Below are positions 1-7,690 of a stretch of DNA of 64,000 bases, one piece after another. Source of the DNA: Bordetella petrii (GTDB lineage Bacteria; Pseudomonadota; Gammaproteobacteria; Burkholderiales; Burkholderiaceae_B); assembly GCF_000067205.1 (NCBI RefSeq), contig NC_010170.1:4650001-4714000 (forward strand), in the 5' to 3' direction. Position 1 is the stretch's first letter. Every line of letters starts with the position of its first letter. A program made the position numbers and the translations under genes. The notes beneath the pieces are model-generated. The model was not told the DNA's origin. It worked only from the letters and a program-made list of their open reading frames with translations, and ran no database searches.

Positions 1-2
1 TG

Positions 3-305
3 GTGCGCCTGGTCATTGAGCACCTGGCACGCCGCCGTGAGCCAACCACCGCTATGCACCTGGCGCGCGACCTGGGGCTGCCGCTGTACCTGGTGCGCGC
101 CACCCTGAAGCAGCTGGGGCAGGCCGGCCGGGTGGCGGTGGTGGCCGACACCGTACCCGAGGGCCGCGCCTATTGCCCCGTCGAGATCGGCGTCTGCGAA
201 TGGTGCGGGCAGCTGGACCACCACCTGGTCGCAGGCGAGTGCCCCAGCTGCCGGCCCGGCGCGCAGAACGCGGCCCGCCCTGCGCACGCCCGACGCATCT
301 GCTGA
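3..305 (+). CDS. Phage early protein, winged-helix plus zinc ribbon (5' end probably outside window)
   Basis: The visible part is 100 residues and could start at GTG 3, but the reading frame reaches the window edge, so the true start may lie upstream. Residues 1-45 look like a small winged helix (a helix-turn-helix of the kind LARDLGLPLYLVRATLKQL). Residues 64-82 carry a CxxC...CxxC pair (CEWC and CPSC) typical of a zinc ribbon. It precedes the DUF3164 gene by 28 bp in the same early operon. A DNA-binding accessory role is inferred from the fold; no specific function is recognised. Confidence 0.6.
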   Translation: MRLVIEHLARRREPTTAMHLARDLGLPLYLVRATLKQLGQAGRVAVVADTVPEGRAYCPVEIGVCEWCGQLDHHLVAGECPSCRPGAQNAARPAHARRIC

Positions 306-333
306 CAACCACAGCTACATCCAAGGAGTAACC

Positions 334-957
334 ATGAGGACTACCGACACCACCATCCCCCCCGGCTACATGCGCAATGCGGCCGGCCACCTGGTCCCCG
401 AGGACCAGGTGCGTGAGCACGATAAGATGCGCGACCAGGTCGCGCGCGAACTGGCCGCCGACGCCGAAGACCTGAGCGCGCGGCTGAGCGCCTTCAAGAA
501 GAAGGCGCTGGGCGATATCGCCGACCTGGTGACCATCGCCGGCGACCGCTACGGCGTCAAGCTGGGCGGCGAGAAGGGCAACGTCACGGCCACGACCTAT
601 GACGGCGCCTACAAGGTGCAGCGCAGCTACGCCGAGCTTGTGCGCTTCACGGAGGAAATTGAAGCGGCCAAGGCGCTCATCAACCAGTGCATCACGCGCT
701 GGAGCGAAGGAGCCAACGCCAACATCCGCGTGCTGGTGGACCGGGCGTTCCGCACCGACAGCAAGGGGCAGATCAAGACCGCCGCCGTGCTGGAATTGCT
801 GCGCCTGGAGATCAAGGACGAAGACTGGTTGCGCGCCATGGAGGCACTGAAAGACTCGATCCAGACCGCTGGCACGGCCGTGTACATCCGCGTCTACAAG
901 CGCATCGGCGACGGCGACCAGTACCAGGCGGTCGCCCTGGACCTGGCGGCGGTATGA
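334..957 (+). CDS. DUF3164 family phage protein
   Basis: 207 residues, matching the DUF3164 family found in the early region of Mu-like phages. The N-terminus (PPGYMRNAAGHLVPEDQV) and the charged, largely helical body are typical. Function is unknown; DUF3164 genes commonly sit between the transposition genes and gemA, as here. Start ATG 334 has a strong AAGGAG ribosome-binding site eight bases upstream. The stop overlaps the next start (ATGA at 954), suggesting translational coupling. Confidence 0.85.
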   Translation: MRTTDTTIPPGYMRNAAGHLVPEDQVREHDKMRDQVARELAADAEDLSARLSAFKKKALGDIADLVTIAGDRYGVKLGGEKGNVTATTYDGAYKVQRSYAELVRFTEEIEAAKALINQCITRWSEGANANIRVLVDRAFRTDSKGQIKTAAVLELLRLEIKDEDWLRAMEALKDSIQTAGTAVYIRVYKRIGDGDQYQAVALDLAAV

Positions 958-1430
958 GGGCCGCCACGTCCGACCTGGCCAAGCCGACCAGGGACCAGGT
1001 CCAGAGCATCGTCGATGAACTGTCGCGGCCATGGGGGCGCGTCGTCTTGACGTGTGACGGATACGAGGTTACAGCAGCGGTCCGCCGGGCTGGCGCGTTG
1101 ACGTTCCGCATCTGCGTTTATGTCAATGGCTGGATGCGCGGCGAGTGGCTGATAAACGACTGCGAAGAGCGCCGCCGGTTCATGCGACAAGGAAGCCGGT
1201 TCCTCTATTCCGCCAAGGATCGAGCCGAATTTATCCGCAGGTTCGGCAAGCGCGCCGCCAGGCGGCACCAAATTGATCGGAAGATTGTTATCCATCGCCC
1301 GGACTGGACTTCGGCGCGTTCGATGCTCAAGCACTTTTGCTCAAACAACAGCGTCGTCACCGTACAGGCCATCGGCGTCACGGCCGAACGCCCAGCGCAG
1401 TCTGTGGACGGCGGCGCAGTTCAACCTTGA
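954..1430 (+). CDS. Hypothetical phage early protein
   Basis: 158 residues from ATG 954, which overlaps the previous stop by four bases. The frame stays open further upstream but the coupled ATG is the sensible start. The protein is basic, with a central block of Arg/Lys (around FIRRFGKRAARRHQ) and no membrane segment or signal peptide. I do not recognise a family. Its place in the early operon suggests an accessory role in transposition or host takeover, but nothing in the sequence proves it. Confidence 0.65.
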   Translation: MRAATSDLAKPTRDQVQSIVDELSRPWGRVVLTCDGYEVTAAVRRAGALTFRICVYVNGWMRGEWLINDCEERRRFMRQGSRFLYSAKDRAEFIRRFGKRAARRHQIDRKIVIHRPDWTSARSMLKHFCSNNSVVTVQAIGVTAERPAQSVDGGAVQP

Positions 1431-1441
1431 AGGAGTAAGGC

Positions 1442-1897
1442 ATGGACACTCAGATTCAACGCATCCGCGCTGCCCTGGCCGCTTACAACGTGCCGGGCAG
1501 CCCGATCAGCAAAGCCGATTGCCTGGCTGAAATCCAGCGCATTGCGGGCGAAACAAAGTCGTCCGGCACTTCTGGTGCGATGGCCTACGACTATCACAAT
1601 GGCCCTGAGCTTGGTCTGGAACCTAACGTTCCCATTTCGACCGAGACCCGTGCGTCCCCTTTGGCTCATACCGACGATGTGGCCGTCGATGTGTTCGCAG
1701 CAGCTATGAAGCAAAAGCTAGCCGCAGCACGCATCCAAGGGCGTGGCGGTTGGGAACAGCGCGACCCGGCCGTCCTATCGCAGATGCTCCGCGCGCACGT
1801 CGAGAAGGGCGACCCGTGCGACGTGGCCAACTTCTGCTGCTTCCTGTGGGTGCTCGGCGAACCGATCAGCACCACGCTGATGGCTGGGGAGGCATGA
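1442..1897 (+). CDS. Hypothetical phage early protein
   Basis: 151 residues, preceded by a good AAGGAG site. The N-terminal half is low in recognisable features. The C-terminal third (FAAAMKQKLAAARIQGRGGW through FCCFLWVLGEPI) resembles a short domain widespread in phage accessory proteins of unknown function. Its stop overlaps the next ATG (ATGA at 1894). No signal peptide or membrane segment. Function unassigned. Confidence 0.65.
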   Translation: MDTQIQRIRAALAAYNVPGSPISKADCLAEIQRIAGETKSSGTSGAMAYDYHNGPELGLEPNVPISTETRASPLAHTDDVAVDVFAAAMKQKLAAARIQGRGGWEQRDPAVLSQMLRAHVEKGDPCDVANFCCFLWVLGEPISTTLMAGEA

Positions 1898-2355
1898 CCA
1901 TGGAAATCAAATGCACGCGGTGCCGGCACCGCCATACCACCGAGCAACGCCTGAGCAAGCCGCTGACCGACGGTATGACCGTGTCGATCTGCCCGAAATG
2001 CGCCTGCAGGAATTACTGCGACATGACCCCGATGTACGCCTGGTGCTGGGCGTCCGGCTTGATCGAGTTCGGCGCCACGCCGCCCAAGGATGGCGAGGAC
2101 GGAAGCGGTGCCATCGTGATCGCCGAGGGGCCGGCCCACGCGCTGGAGGCGTGCGTTTCGGTTCTGGCCAGGCATGCCTACGATGGCCGGCTGTTGGTGC
2201 CCGGCGTGCCCGAGGCCGAGTCGCAAAACGTCGCCGGCAAGGCCCTGGCCGACTGGCTTGCGTGGTGCGGCAAGAGCAACGGCCGAGGTTATTGCGATAG
2301 CGTGGTGTTCAAGGCTCGCACGTCGCGCGCACAGACCATGGAGGTGCATTCATGA
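1894..2355 (+). CDS. Zinc-ribbon phage early protein
   Basis: 153 residues from ATG 1894, which overlaps the upstream stop; a second in-frame ATG at 1900 is an alternative start. The N-terminus holds two cysteine pairs (CTRC near residue 6, CPKC near residue 31) spaced as in a zinc ribbon, followed by an acidic, weakly conserved body. A nucleic-acid-binding role is plausible from the ribbon only. It is coupled to gemA downstream by an ATGA overlap at 2352. Confidence 0.65.
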   Translation: MTMEIKCTRCRHRHTTEQRLSKPLTDGMTVSICPKCACRNYCDMTPMYAWCWASGLIEFGATPPKDGEDGSGAIVIAEGPAHALEACVSVLARHAYDGRLLVPGVPEAESQNVAGKALADWLAWCGKSNGRGYCDSVVFKARTSRAQTMEVHS

Positions 2356-2954
2356 CGGCGCGCAAGGCGACGAAACCCGGCTGCGCCCGCTGCCGCGCCG
2401 AGCTGGCCAAGATCCACATGGCCGCCAAGGCGCTGGGCATGGACACGACCGACCCGAACCCGAACAGCGACTACCGGGCCATGCTGCTGCAGCACGGCGG
2501 CAGGACTTCGGCGGGCGAACTGGACGCGGCCGGCCGCGCCCGCGTGCTTGATCATCTGCGCCGGGCCGGCGCCCAGGCTGCGCCGCGCAAGCGCGTGGCG
2601 CAGCATCCCGGCACTCCGCACAACCTGGACCGCGAGGCCATGCTGCAGAAGATCGAGGCGTACCTGGCCGACATGAAGCTGCCCTGGTCCTACGCCGACA
2701 CCATCGCCCGCCAGCAGACCGGCATCGAGCGCGTGGCTTGGCTGCGCAAGCAAGAGGATTTGCGCGGCGTCATCGCGGCGCTGCACGTCGAACAGGAAAA
2801 GCGCGGCCTGCTGCAGGCGCTGGACGAGCGCCTGGCGGTCCTGGGCATGACCCGCGAAGCCCTGGCCGAACAGCGCCTGCTGAGTGCCGGGTGGATGCGG
2901 CAGCGGGCCACGCTGCGCCGCCTAGTGGCCGATCTGGATAGGAAGGTGCGCTGA
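2352..2954 (+). CDS. gemA: GemA-like regulatory protein (Mu gp16 / DUF1018 family)
   Basis: 200 residues. The N-terminal pattern (AELAKIHMAAKALGMD, then YRAMLLQHGGRTSAGELDAAGR) is the signature of the gp16/GemA family of Mu-like phages. GemA of Mu modulates host gene expression and DNA supercoiling; the same role is inferred here. The C-terminal half is helical and rich in Arg, Leu and Glu. It starts inside the stop of the upstream gene and ends on the first base of the next ATG, so it sits within a tightly coupled early operon. Confidence 0.85.
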   Translation: MTARKATKPGCARCRAELAKIHMAAKALGMDTTDPNPNSDYRAMLLQHGGRTSAGELDAAGRARVLDHLRRAGAQAAPRKRVAQHPGTPHNLDREAMLQKIEAYLADMKLPWSYADTIARQQTGIERVAWLRKQEDLRGVIAALHVEQEKRGLLQALDERLAVLGMTREALAEQRLLSAGWMRQRATLRRLVADLDRKVR

Positions 2955-3241
2955 TGCCTTGCTATACCGGCCTGACGTCCAGCGGCGACAAATTCTTCCT
3001 GTGCGGCAAGCTGGGGCCGCACTGCGCAGCCGAGAAATGCGGCGACGTCGGCACGAACCTGTGCGATTACCCCGTCGGCGAGGGCAAGACGTGCGACCTG
3101 CCGCTGTGTGACAGCCATGCCTACGAGGTAGCCCCAAACGTTCACTACTGCCCGGGCCACCTGGTGCTGTGGCAGGAGTTCCGCGCCAGCGGCCGCGATC
3201 AACGTGAACTCGAAAACGTCGTCCCGTTCAAGGGCCGATAA
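2954..3241 (+). CDS. Cysteine-rich hypothetical phage protein
   Basis: 95 residues with at least eight cysteines and two late histidines (CGKLGPHC, CGDVGTNLC, CDLPLC, YCPGH), probably a double zinc-binding fold. The start shares its A with the gemA stop. Small Cys-rich proteins at this position are common in Mu-like phages, but no function is established that I know of. Confidence 0.65.
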   Translation: MPCYTGLTSSGDKFFLCGKLGPHCAAEKCGDVGTNLCDYPVGEGKTCDLPLCDSHAYEVAPNVHYCPGHLVLWQEFRASGRDQRELENVVPFKGR

Positions 3242-3255
3242 ACAGGATTTAAACG

Positions 3256-3720
3256 ATGGCCAACACTGACATCCGTTGCCCCTGCTGTCATGCCGCCTTC
3301 AGCCTGGAACACGCCACCGAGGACGAGGCGCTGCGCGAGTTGATGGGCATGCTGGCCGACCTGCCGCGCGAAGTGTCCCGGCCGCTGGTGGCCTACGTGG
3401 GCCTGTTTCGCGGCCCTTCGCGGGCAACCGCCTACGAGCGCCAGCTGCGCCTGTCGCGCGAAGTCCTGGCCATGCACCAGGACACGCTGCTGGTCGGCGT
3501 GGCGCTGTCCGAGACGGTCGAAGCCATCCGGGCCAAGCGCGACACGGGCGAGGACTCCCGGCCGCTGAAGAACCACAACTACCTCAAGCGCGTGGTCGAG
3601 TCGCAGCAGGCACGCGGCGCCGGCGTCGTGCAGCCGCTGCGCGAGGCGGCCCCCCCGGGGCGCCCGGCCAGCAAGACGGCGGCCGCCCTGGCGGCGCTGG
3701 GCAGGAGGGGGCATGGCTGA
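3256..3720 (+). CDS. Phage early protein with N-terminal zinc ribbon
   Basis: 154 residues. It opens with CPCC at residues 8-11 as half of a zinc site. It continues with a helical segment containing RPLVAYVGLFRGPSRATAYE, seen in phage proteins of the replication/regulation region. The C-terminus is Ala/Arg rich and probably disordered. The stop overlaps the next start by eight bases. Specific function unknown; the location between gemA and mor suggests an early or middle gene. Confidence 0.6.
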   Translation: MANTDIRCPCCHAAFSLEHATEDEALRELMGMLADLPREVSRPLVAYVGLFRGPSRATAYERQLRLSREVLAMHQDTLLVGVALSETVEAIRAKRDTGEDSRPLKNHNYLKRVVESQQARGAGVVQPLREAAPPGRPASKTAAALAALGRRGHG

Positions 3721-4102
3721 CCAGGCCGCCGTGCCCGAGTGGTTCTATCGGTCAATCAGCACCGGCCTGGCCGCACTGGTGGTCCTGCACCTGCCCGGCG
3801 CGCCCAGCCATGAGGTCATTTCCTACACCGAGGACGTGTGGGTGCGCGCGCTGTGGTCGGCCAATGTGGCCTGGCAGCAGGATCTGGACGCGCCGCGGCT
3901 GGCCGAGGCGTTCCTGCGCTTGACGCGCCAGGTGGACCGCTGGCCCGCGCCGCGCGCCGTGCTGGAGTTGCTGCCGGCGCGCCCCGAACCCAAGAAGCTG
4001 GCCGCGCCCCGGGTGTCTCCGGCCGAGCGTGAGCAGAACAGCCGCCGGCTGCGCGAACTGGTCGCCCGCCTAGCCGCCAGAAAGACGGTGCGCCATGGCT
4101 GA
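3713..4102 (+). CDS. Hypothetical phage protein upstream of mor
   Basis: 129 residues from ATG 3713, overlapping the previous gene by eight bases and the mor-like gene by eight bases. The N-terminal part is hydrophobic and helical; the C-terminal part is a Lys/Arg-rich tail. No catalytic motif is visible. Its conserved position directly before the Mor-type activator is the only functional hint. Confidence 0.6.
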   Translation: MADQAAVPEWFYRSISTGLAALVVLHLPGAPSHEVISYTEDVWVRALWSANVAWQQDLDAPRLAEAFLRLTRQVDRWPAPRAVLELLPARPEPKKLAAPRVSPAEREQNSRRLRELVARLAARKTVRHG

Positions 4103-4520
4103 CCGCTACTACATCGAGGCCGACCTGCTGCCGCAATCGCTGGCCGAGGTCATCGACGCCGTCGGCATGGCGCCAGCCATGGCGCTGGTCGAGCACGCTG
4201 GCGGCACGCGCGTGTACGTGCCCGAGCGCATCGACGGCGAACACCTGCTGGCCCAATGGATGGGGCTGGACGCGGCGCAGGCCCTGGCCGAGCGTTTCGG
4301 CACAGACACGCTGGACGTGCCGCGCTGCCTGGTGGGCATGCGCGTGGTCCGCGACCGCCGCATCCGCGCCGAGCGCCGGGCCGGCGCTCCCATCCGCGAC
4401 TTGGCGCTGCGCTATCGCCTGACCATGCGGCAGGTCTATACCATCCTGGCCAACGGCGACCAGGACGATGCCGGCGTTGGGCAGGACTCGGCTGCCGTCT
4501 CGCAGTTCTGGCTGTTCTAG
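4095..4520 (+). CDS. mor: Mor/C-family transcription activator
   Basis: 141 residues. The C-terminal region (RDRRIRAERRAGAPIRDLAL followed by RYRLTMRQVYTIL) is the helix-turn-helix of the Mor/C family; in Mu, Mor activates the middle promoter and C the late promoters. The N-terminal half is the dimerisation domain. It is the last gene before a 105-bp gap that contains an 18-bp dyad (4573-4590) resembling an activator site, and the same dyad recurs before the protease operon at 12386. I infer that this one protein activates both operons; no separate C gene is seen in the window. Confidence 0.85.
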   Translation: MADRYYIEADLLPQSLAEVIDAVGMAPAMALVEHAGGTRVYVPERIDGEHLLAQWMGLDAAQALAERFGTDTLDVPRCLVGMRVVRDRRIRAERRAGAPIRDLALRYRLTMRQVYTILANGDQDDAGVGQDSAAVSQFWLF

Positions 4521-4572
4521 ACGTTTTCGTCCGCACGCGCTACCCTGTCGCCTGCCTGCCTTAGTGCTGCAC

Positions 4573-4590
4573 GGGTGAACCGCTTCACCT
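4573..4590 (+). promoter_or_regulatory. Dyad activator site before the lysis/packaging operon
   Basis: GGGTGAACCGCTTCACCT contains the inverted repeat GGTGAA-N4-TTCACC. It lies 36 bp before the holin start and 53 bp after the mor stop. An almost identical 18-mer occurs at 12386-12403, the other large gap before an operon. The position fits a Mor/C-type activator site upstream of a promoter lacking a good -35. The function is inferred. Confidence 0.65.
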
Positions 4591-4607
4591 AATCCGCAGC
4601 CGCCCAT

Positions 4608-4624
4608 CCCCGCACACTGCGGGG
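4608..4624 (+). promoter_or_regulatory. Hairpin covering the holin ribosome-binding site
   Basis: Perfect inverted repeat CCCCGCA-CAC-TGCGGGG ending one base before the holin ATG (4626). The only plausible ribosome-binding bases (GGGG) are inside the right arm, so the stem would hide them. It may delay or limit holin translation. The three-base loop is tight but possible. Confidence 0.5.
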
Positions 4625-4625
4625 C

Positions 4626-4958
4626 ATGAAAAAACATACCTTCTTCGACCGTCTGCGCCTGTGGCCCTGGCTGCTGGGCGCCCTGCTGACCACCACCGTG
4701 GTGGGCGTCATCGCGCCACACCAGCTGGGTTTGCTGATCTGGAGCCTGTCCAAGCTGTGCCTGGGCGCGTACCTGGGCTACTGGATCGACCGAGGCATCT
4801 TTTGTTATGCCCGCCCCGGCGCGGTGGTGGAGGCCGCCCAGGCCGCCGCCCGGCAAGGTAGCACTGACGGCATCGCCTGGACCGTGGCCTGCTGGTGCAT
4901 GATGCGCCGGGCCGTCATCATCGCGGCGGCCGTACTGGCGCTGGGTCTGGGGGTCTAG
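4626..4958 (+). CDS. Putative phage holin
   Basis: 110 residues with three predicted membrane segments: about residues 12-30, 32-51 and 94-110. Short charged loops and a basic N-terminus (MKKHTFFDRLR) complete the layout. It sits directly before an endolysin-type transglycosylase and the spanin pair, the standard lysis-cassette position, so an inner-membrane holin that times lysis is the best reading. The start is preceded by a hairpin (4608-4624) instead of an exposed ribosome-binding site. Confidence 0.8.
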   Translation: MKKHTFFDRLRLWPWLLGALLTTTVVGVIAPHQLGLLIWSLSKLCLGAYLGYWIDRGIFCYARPGAVVEAAQAAARQGSTDGIAWTVACWCMMRRAVIIAAAVLALGLGV

Positions 4959-4959
4959 C

Positions 4960-5592
4960 GTGGCGCGCCCGCATCTGTTCGCACGCCTGGCGGCCGTGGT
5001 GCTGCCCCTGTTGCTGTTTTCCTGCGGCGGGCCGGTGTACGCGCAGACCATCCCGGCCGCCGCCGACGGCTACAAGCGCGAACTGACACGCATCGTCCAG
5101 CAGGAGTGGGGGCTGGATGCTCCGGTGTCCATCCATGCCGCGCAGATCCACCAGGAGAGCGCATGGCGCCCTGGCGCGTCCAGCGGCGTCGGCGCGCAAG
5201 GGCTGGCGCAGTTCATGCCCGACACGTCCGCCTGGATCGCATCCATCTATCCCGACCTGGGCGAGGCCGCGCCGTATTCGCCCGGCTGGGCCATGCGCGC
5301 GCAGGCCCGCTACAACCGCTGGCACTGGCAGCGCATCGACGCGGCCGATGTGTGCCAGCACTGGGCCATGACGCTGTCGGCCTACAACGGGGGGCTGGGC
5401 TGGCTGCAGCGCGACCAGCGCCTGACGCGCCAGGCCGGCGGCGACGCCCACGTCTGGTTCGGCCAGGTCGAACTACATACCGCGCGGGCAGCTTGGGCCG
5501 AGCGCGAGAATCGGCACTACGTGCGCCGCATCCTGCTGCAGCTGGAGCCGATCTACCGGACGGCCGGCTGGCCTGGGGTGAGCCCATGCTGA
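4960..5592 (+). CDS. Phage lytic transglycosylase (SLT domain endolysin)
   Basis: 210 residues from GTG 4960, one base after the holin stop. The N-terminus (residues 1-28, ending PVYAQ) is a secretion signal or signal-anchor, so export may be Sec-dependent. The SLT domain follows, with the catalytic Glu in HQESAW near residue 66, the GAQGLAQFMP motif and YNGG. The reaction is cleavage of the MurNAc-GlcNAc bond with formation of 1,6-anhydro-MurNAc. Mu-like phages of this group often use such an enzyme as endolysin. The end overlaps the i-spanin start. Confidence 0.88.
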   Translation: MARPHLFARLAAVVLPLLLFSCGGPVYAQTIPAAADGYKRELTRIVQQEWGLDAPVSIHAAQIHQESAWRPGASSGVGAQGLAQFMPDTSAWIASIYPDLGEAAPYSPGWAMRAQARYNRWHWQRIDAADVCQHWAMTLSAYNGGLGWLQRDQRLTRQAGGDAHVWFGQVELHTARAAWAERENRHYVRRILLQLEPIYRTAGWPGVSPC

Positions 5593-5993
5593 AGCTGATC
5601 GCCACCGGCATGGGCAAGCTGCTGGGCAACACGACGACGCTGGCGCTGTTGGTAGCCGTCGGGATTTGGCTGTGGCACCTGTGGGCGGTCAGCGGCTTGG
5701 AAGATGACCTAGCCCTGGCCCAAACTGAAGCTACGGCCGCGCGTACCGATGCGGACAAGGCCGCCAGCGAACGGGACCAGTGGCGTGGGACAGCCGAACA
5801 GCGAGCGCGCGACTTGGCCGCCCTGGCCGATGAGCGCCGCCAGGTCGAGGCCGCCACCGTCGCTCTGCAGAACAAGCTGGCCAAGCACGAGGACACCTAC
5901 CGCACCGTGCGTGAATCCATCCGGGCAGCGCCCGATGCGGACGACGGTGCCGTGGCACCGGTGCTGCGTCGAACCATCGAGGCGCTGCCGTGA
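5586..5993 (+). CDS. Rz-like inner-membrane spanin
   Basis: 135 residues from ATG 5586, which overlaps the endolysin stop by seven bases. One N-terminal membrane segment (about residues 17-35) is followed by a long Ala/Arg/Glu-rich coiled coil, the layout of i-spanins. It would pair with the lipoprotein encoded next, spanning the periplasm to disrupt the outer membrane in the last lysis step. The assignment rests on topology and position. Confidence 0.8.
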   Translation: MLKLIATGMGKLLGNTTTLALLVAVGIWLWHLWAVSGLEDDLALAQTEATAARTDADKAASERDQWRGTAEQRARDLAALADERRQVEAATVALQNKLAKHEDTYRTVRESIRAAPDADDGAVAPVLRRTIEALP

Positions 5994-6298
5994 TCGCGCG
6001 CCTGATGGTTCTGGCGTGTGTGACGGCAGCGCTGGCGGGCTGTGCGGGTGCGCCGGCCTCGCCGCCACCACCGACCGATCCGGCGCCGGTGCTCTGCGCG
6101 GCCTCGGCCGGGCAGACCGAACTGGAAGCCCGGCCCGACAAGCCGACCGGCACGTACAGCCAGCGCGCCGTGGCGGCGTACATCGAGCAACTGCACCGCT
6201 GGGGCACCCGTGGCTGGGAAAAAGTCGCGGCCGTGCGGGCCTGGAGTAATGACTGTGTGGACAGAGCAGCAGTACGAGCTGGCAGCCCGGCTCGCTGA
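5990..6298 (+). CDS. Rz1-like outer-membrane spanin lipoprotein
   Basis: 102 residues from GTG 5990, overlapping the Rz-like stop by four bases. The signal peptide ends in a lipobox (LAGC, Cys 18), followed by a proline-rich stretch (SPPPPTDPAP) typical of Rz1 proteins. It would be anchored in the outer membrane and bind the Rz-like coiled coil. At 102 residues it is longer than lambda Rz1, and its 3' part overlaps the next gene by about 50 bp. Confidence 0.8.
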   Translation: MIARLMVLACVTAALAGCAGAPASPPPPTDPAPVLCAASAGQTELEARPDKPTGTYSQRAVAAYIEQLHRWGTRGWEKVAAVRAWSNDCVDRAAVRAGSPAR

Positions 6299-6494
6299 AG
6301 ACGAGCGGGCAGCCGCGTTGGAGGCGGTGCGCGCTCGCATGAGCCAAGAAGTGCGCGGATCAGCGGACGGCAACTGCCTGGATTGCGGCGACGCCATTGC
6401 GCCGGCCCGCCTGGCTGTTCTGCCTGGTGCCGCGCGCTGCATGGACTGTCAGACCGCTCACGAAAAGCAACAAACACGACACGCGAGGTACTGA
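6249..6494 (+). CDS. TraR/DksA-type C4 zinc-finger protein
   Basis: 81 residues from ATG 6249, lying partly inside the spanin gene's 3' end. The C-terminus has the C4 zinc finger of the TraR/DksA family (CLDC, 17 residues, CMDC). The N-terminal helix (EQQYELAARLAEDERAAALE) matches the short TraR-like class, which binds the RNA polymerase secondary channel. Small TraR relatives are common in Mu-like phages at this place. An effect on host transcription is inferred from the family. Confidence 0.82.
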   Translation: MTVWTEQQYELAARLAEDERAAALEAVRARMSQEVRGSADGNCLDCGDAIAPARLAVLPGAARCMDCQTAHEKQQTRHARY

Positions 6495-6835
6495 TGTCAG
6501 AGGTGGATTGGGGCGCTGCGCGCCTGGGCTGGGATGTTCTGCAGACCGGCATTACTGCGGCCATCGCGCTGTATGTGTGGTGGACCGGCCGCAGCCGTGC
6601 GACGACGGACGCCATCGACCAGGTCGATGACCGCGTGACGAAGACGCAGCAGCGCTTGGACCGGGTGGAACAGACCCTGGAGAACAGACCCGGTTATGCC
6701 GATCTGCACGCGGTACGCGCCGAAATGGCGCAAACCAATCGCAAGCTGGCCGAGGTGTCGGCTCAGCTGCTCGGGGCCACGAACCTGCTCAACCGCCTGC
6801 ACGACTATCTGCTCCAGGAGCGAAGGGAGAAGTAA
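6494..6835 (+). CDS. DUF2730 family phage protein (Mu gp25-like)
   Basis: 113 residues from ATG 6494, which shares its A with the previous stop. An N-terminal membrane segment (around residues 14-30, AAIALYVWW) is followed by a continuous coiled coil to the end. This is the layout of DUF2730, found just before the packaging genes in Mu-like phages. Its role is unknown. It could be mistaken for an extra spanin, but the family match and position favour gp25. Confidence 0.78.
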   Translation: MSEVDWGAARLGWDVLQTGITAAIALYVWWTGRSRATTDAIDQVDDRVTKTQQRLDRVEQTLENRPGYADLHAVRAEMAQTNRKLAEVSAQLLGATNLLNRLHDYLLQERREK

Positions 6836-6838
6836 TCA

Positions 6839-7138
6839 ATGAGCTTTCAGGACTTTGAGACCGAGGGTCGCCGGCTGGCGATCCTGCGCATTCTGTCGCG
6901 CCGCAATGCCTACACGACCAATGAGTACAGCCTGAACGACGAACTGGTCGGCGCCTACGCGCACAACGTCAGCCGCGACCGGCTGCACGGCGATCTGGCC
7001 TGGTTGCAGGAACAGGGCCTGGTCATCGTGCAGCAGCCGCGCGCGGGCTGGATCGTCACGCTGACCGCGCGTGGTGGCGATGCGGCAGACGGCCGCGCGA
7101 CCGTTCCCGGCGTGGCGCGGCCGCGCCCGGGAGTGTGA
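6839..7138 (+). CDS. Mu gp26-like winged-helix protein (VpaChn25_0724 family)
   Basis: 99 residues. The core pattern (LRILSRRNAYTTNEYSLNDE, then VSRDRLHGDLAWLQEQGLV) is that of a small winged helix that always lies between gp25 and gp27 homologues in Mu-like phages. It may act in DNA packaging initiation or regulation; this is not established. The C-terminal 25 residues are Gly/Arg/Pro rich and look disordered. Confidence 0.78.
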   Translation: MSFQDFETEGRRLAILRILSRRNAYTTNEYSLNDELVGAYAHNVSRDRLHGDLAWLQEQGLVIVQQPRAGWIVTLTARGGDAADGRATVPGVARPRPGV

Positions 7139-7139
7139 C

Positions 7140-7688
7140 ATGCCCAAGCGCAGCAAGGTCTATGACCTGCCGCCCGAGGTGCGCGACGAACTGAACCAGC
7201 GGCTCGTCGGTAACGGCTTCCAGGGCTATGAGGGGCTGGCGACCTGGTTGGCCGAACGCGGCTTCCAGGTGTCGCGCTCGGCCATGCAGCGGTATGGGCA
7301 GGATCTGCAGCAGGAGTTCGAGCTGGCCATGGGCGACGTGCGCCGCACCACCGAGATGGCGCGCGCCTTCACCGAGGACGACGACGACAGCCGGGGGTCG
7401 CTGGTCGATGCCACCGCGCGCATCGTCCAGGAGCAGTTGCTTCGCATCACCATCGCATTGCGCAACGCCGAGCACGAACCGGACAAGGCGGCCAAGTACA
7501 TGGCCACCGTCACACACGCCCTGGCCGACATCGGCCGTATGAGCCTGGGACAGAAGAAGTGGGCGCGCGAGGTTCGCCGCGAGGCCCTGGAGGCGGCGGC
7601 GCAGCGCGTCGAGGATGCGGCCGTTGCCAAGGGCCTGAACGCCGAGGACGCGAAGTTCTGGCGTGAACAAGTCTTGATGGGCATGTAG
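7140..7688 (+). CDS. Small terminase subunit, DUF3486 (Mu gp27-like)
   Basis: 182 residues from ATG 7140; the frame extends upstream but the MPKRSKVYDLPPEVR start is characteristic of DUF3486. The N-terminal part (to about residue 60) resembles a helix-turn-helix that recognises DNA; the rest is helical. In Mu, gp27 is the small terminase subunit that directs packaging of phage DNA with flanking host DNA. It is followed directly by the large subunit. Confidence 0.85.
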   Translation: MPKRSKVYDLPPEVRDELNQRLVGNGFQGYEGLATWLAERGFQVSRSAMQRYGQDLQQEFELAMGDVRRTTEMARAFTEDDDDSRGSLVDATARIVQEQLLRITIALRNAEHEPDKAAKYMATVTHALADIGRMSLGQKKWAREVRREALEAAAQRVEDAAVAKGLNAEDAKFWREQVLMGM

Positions 7689-7690
7689 CG

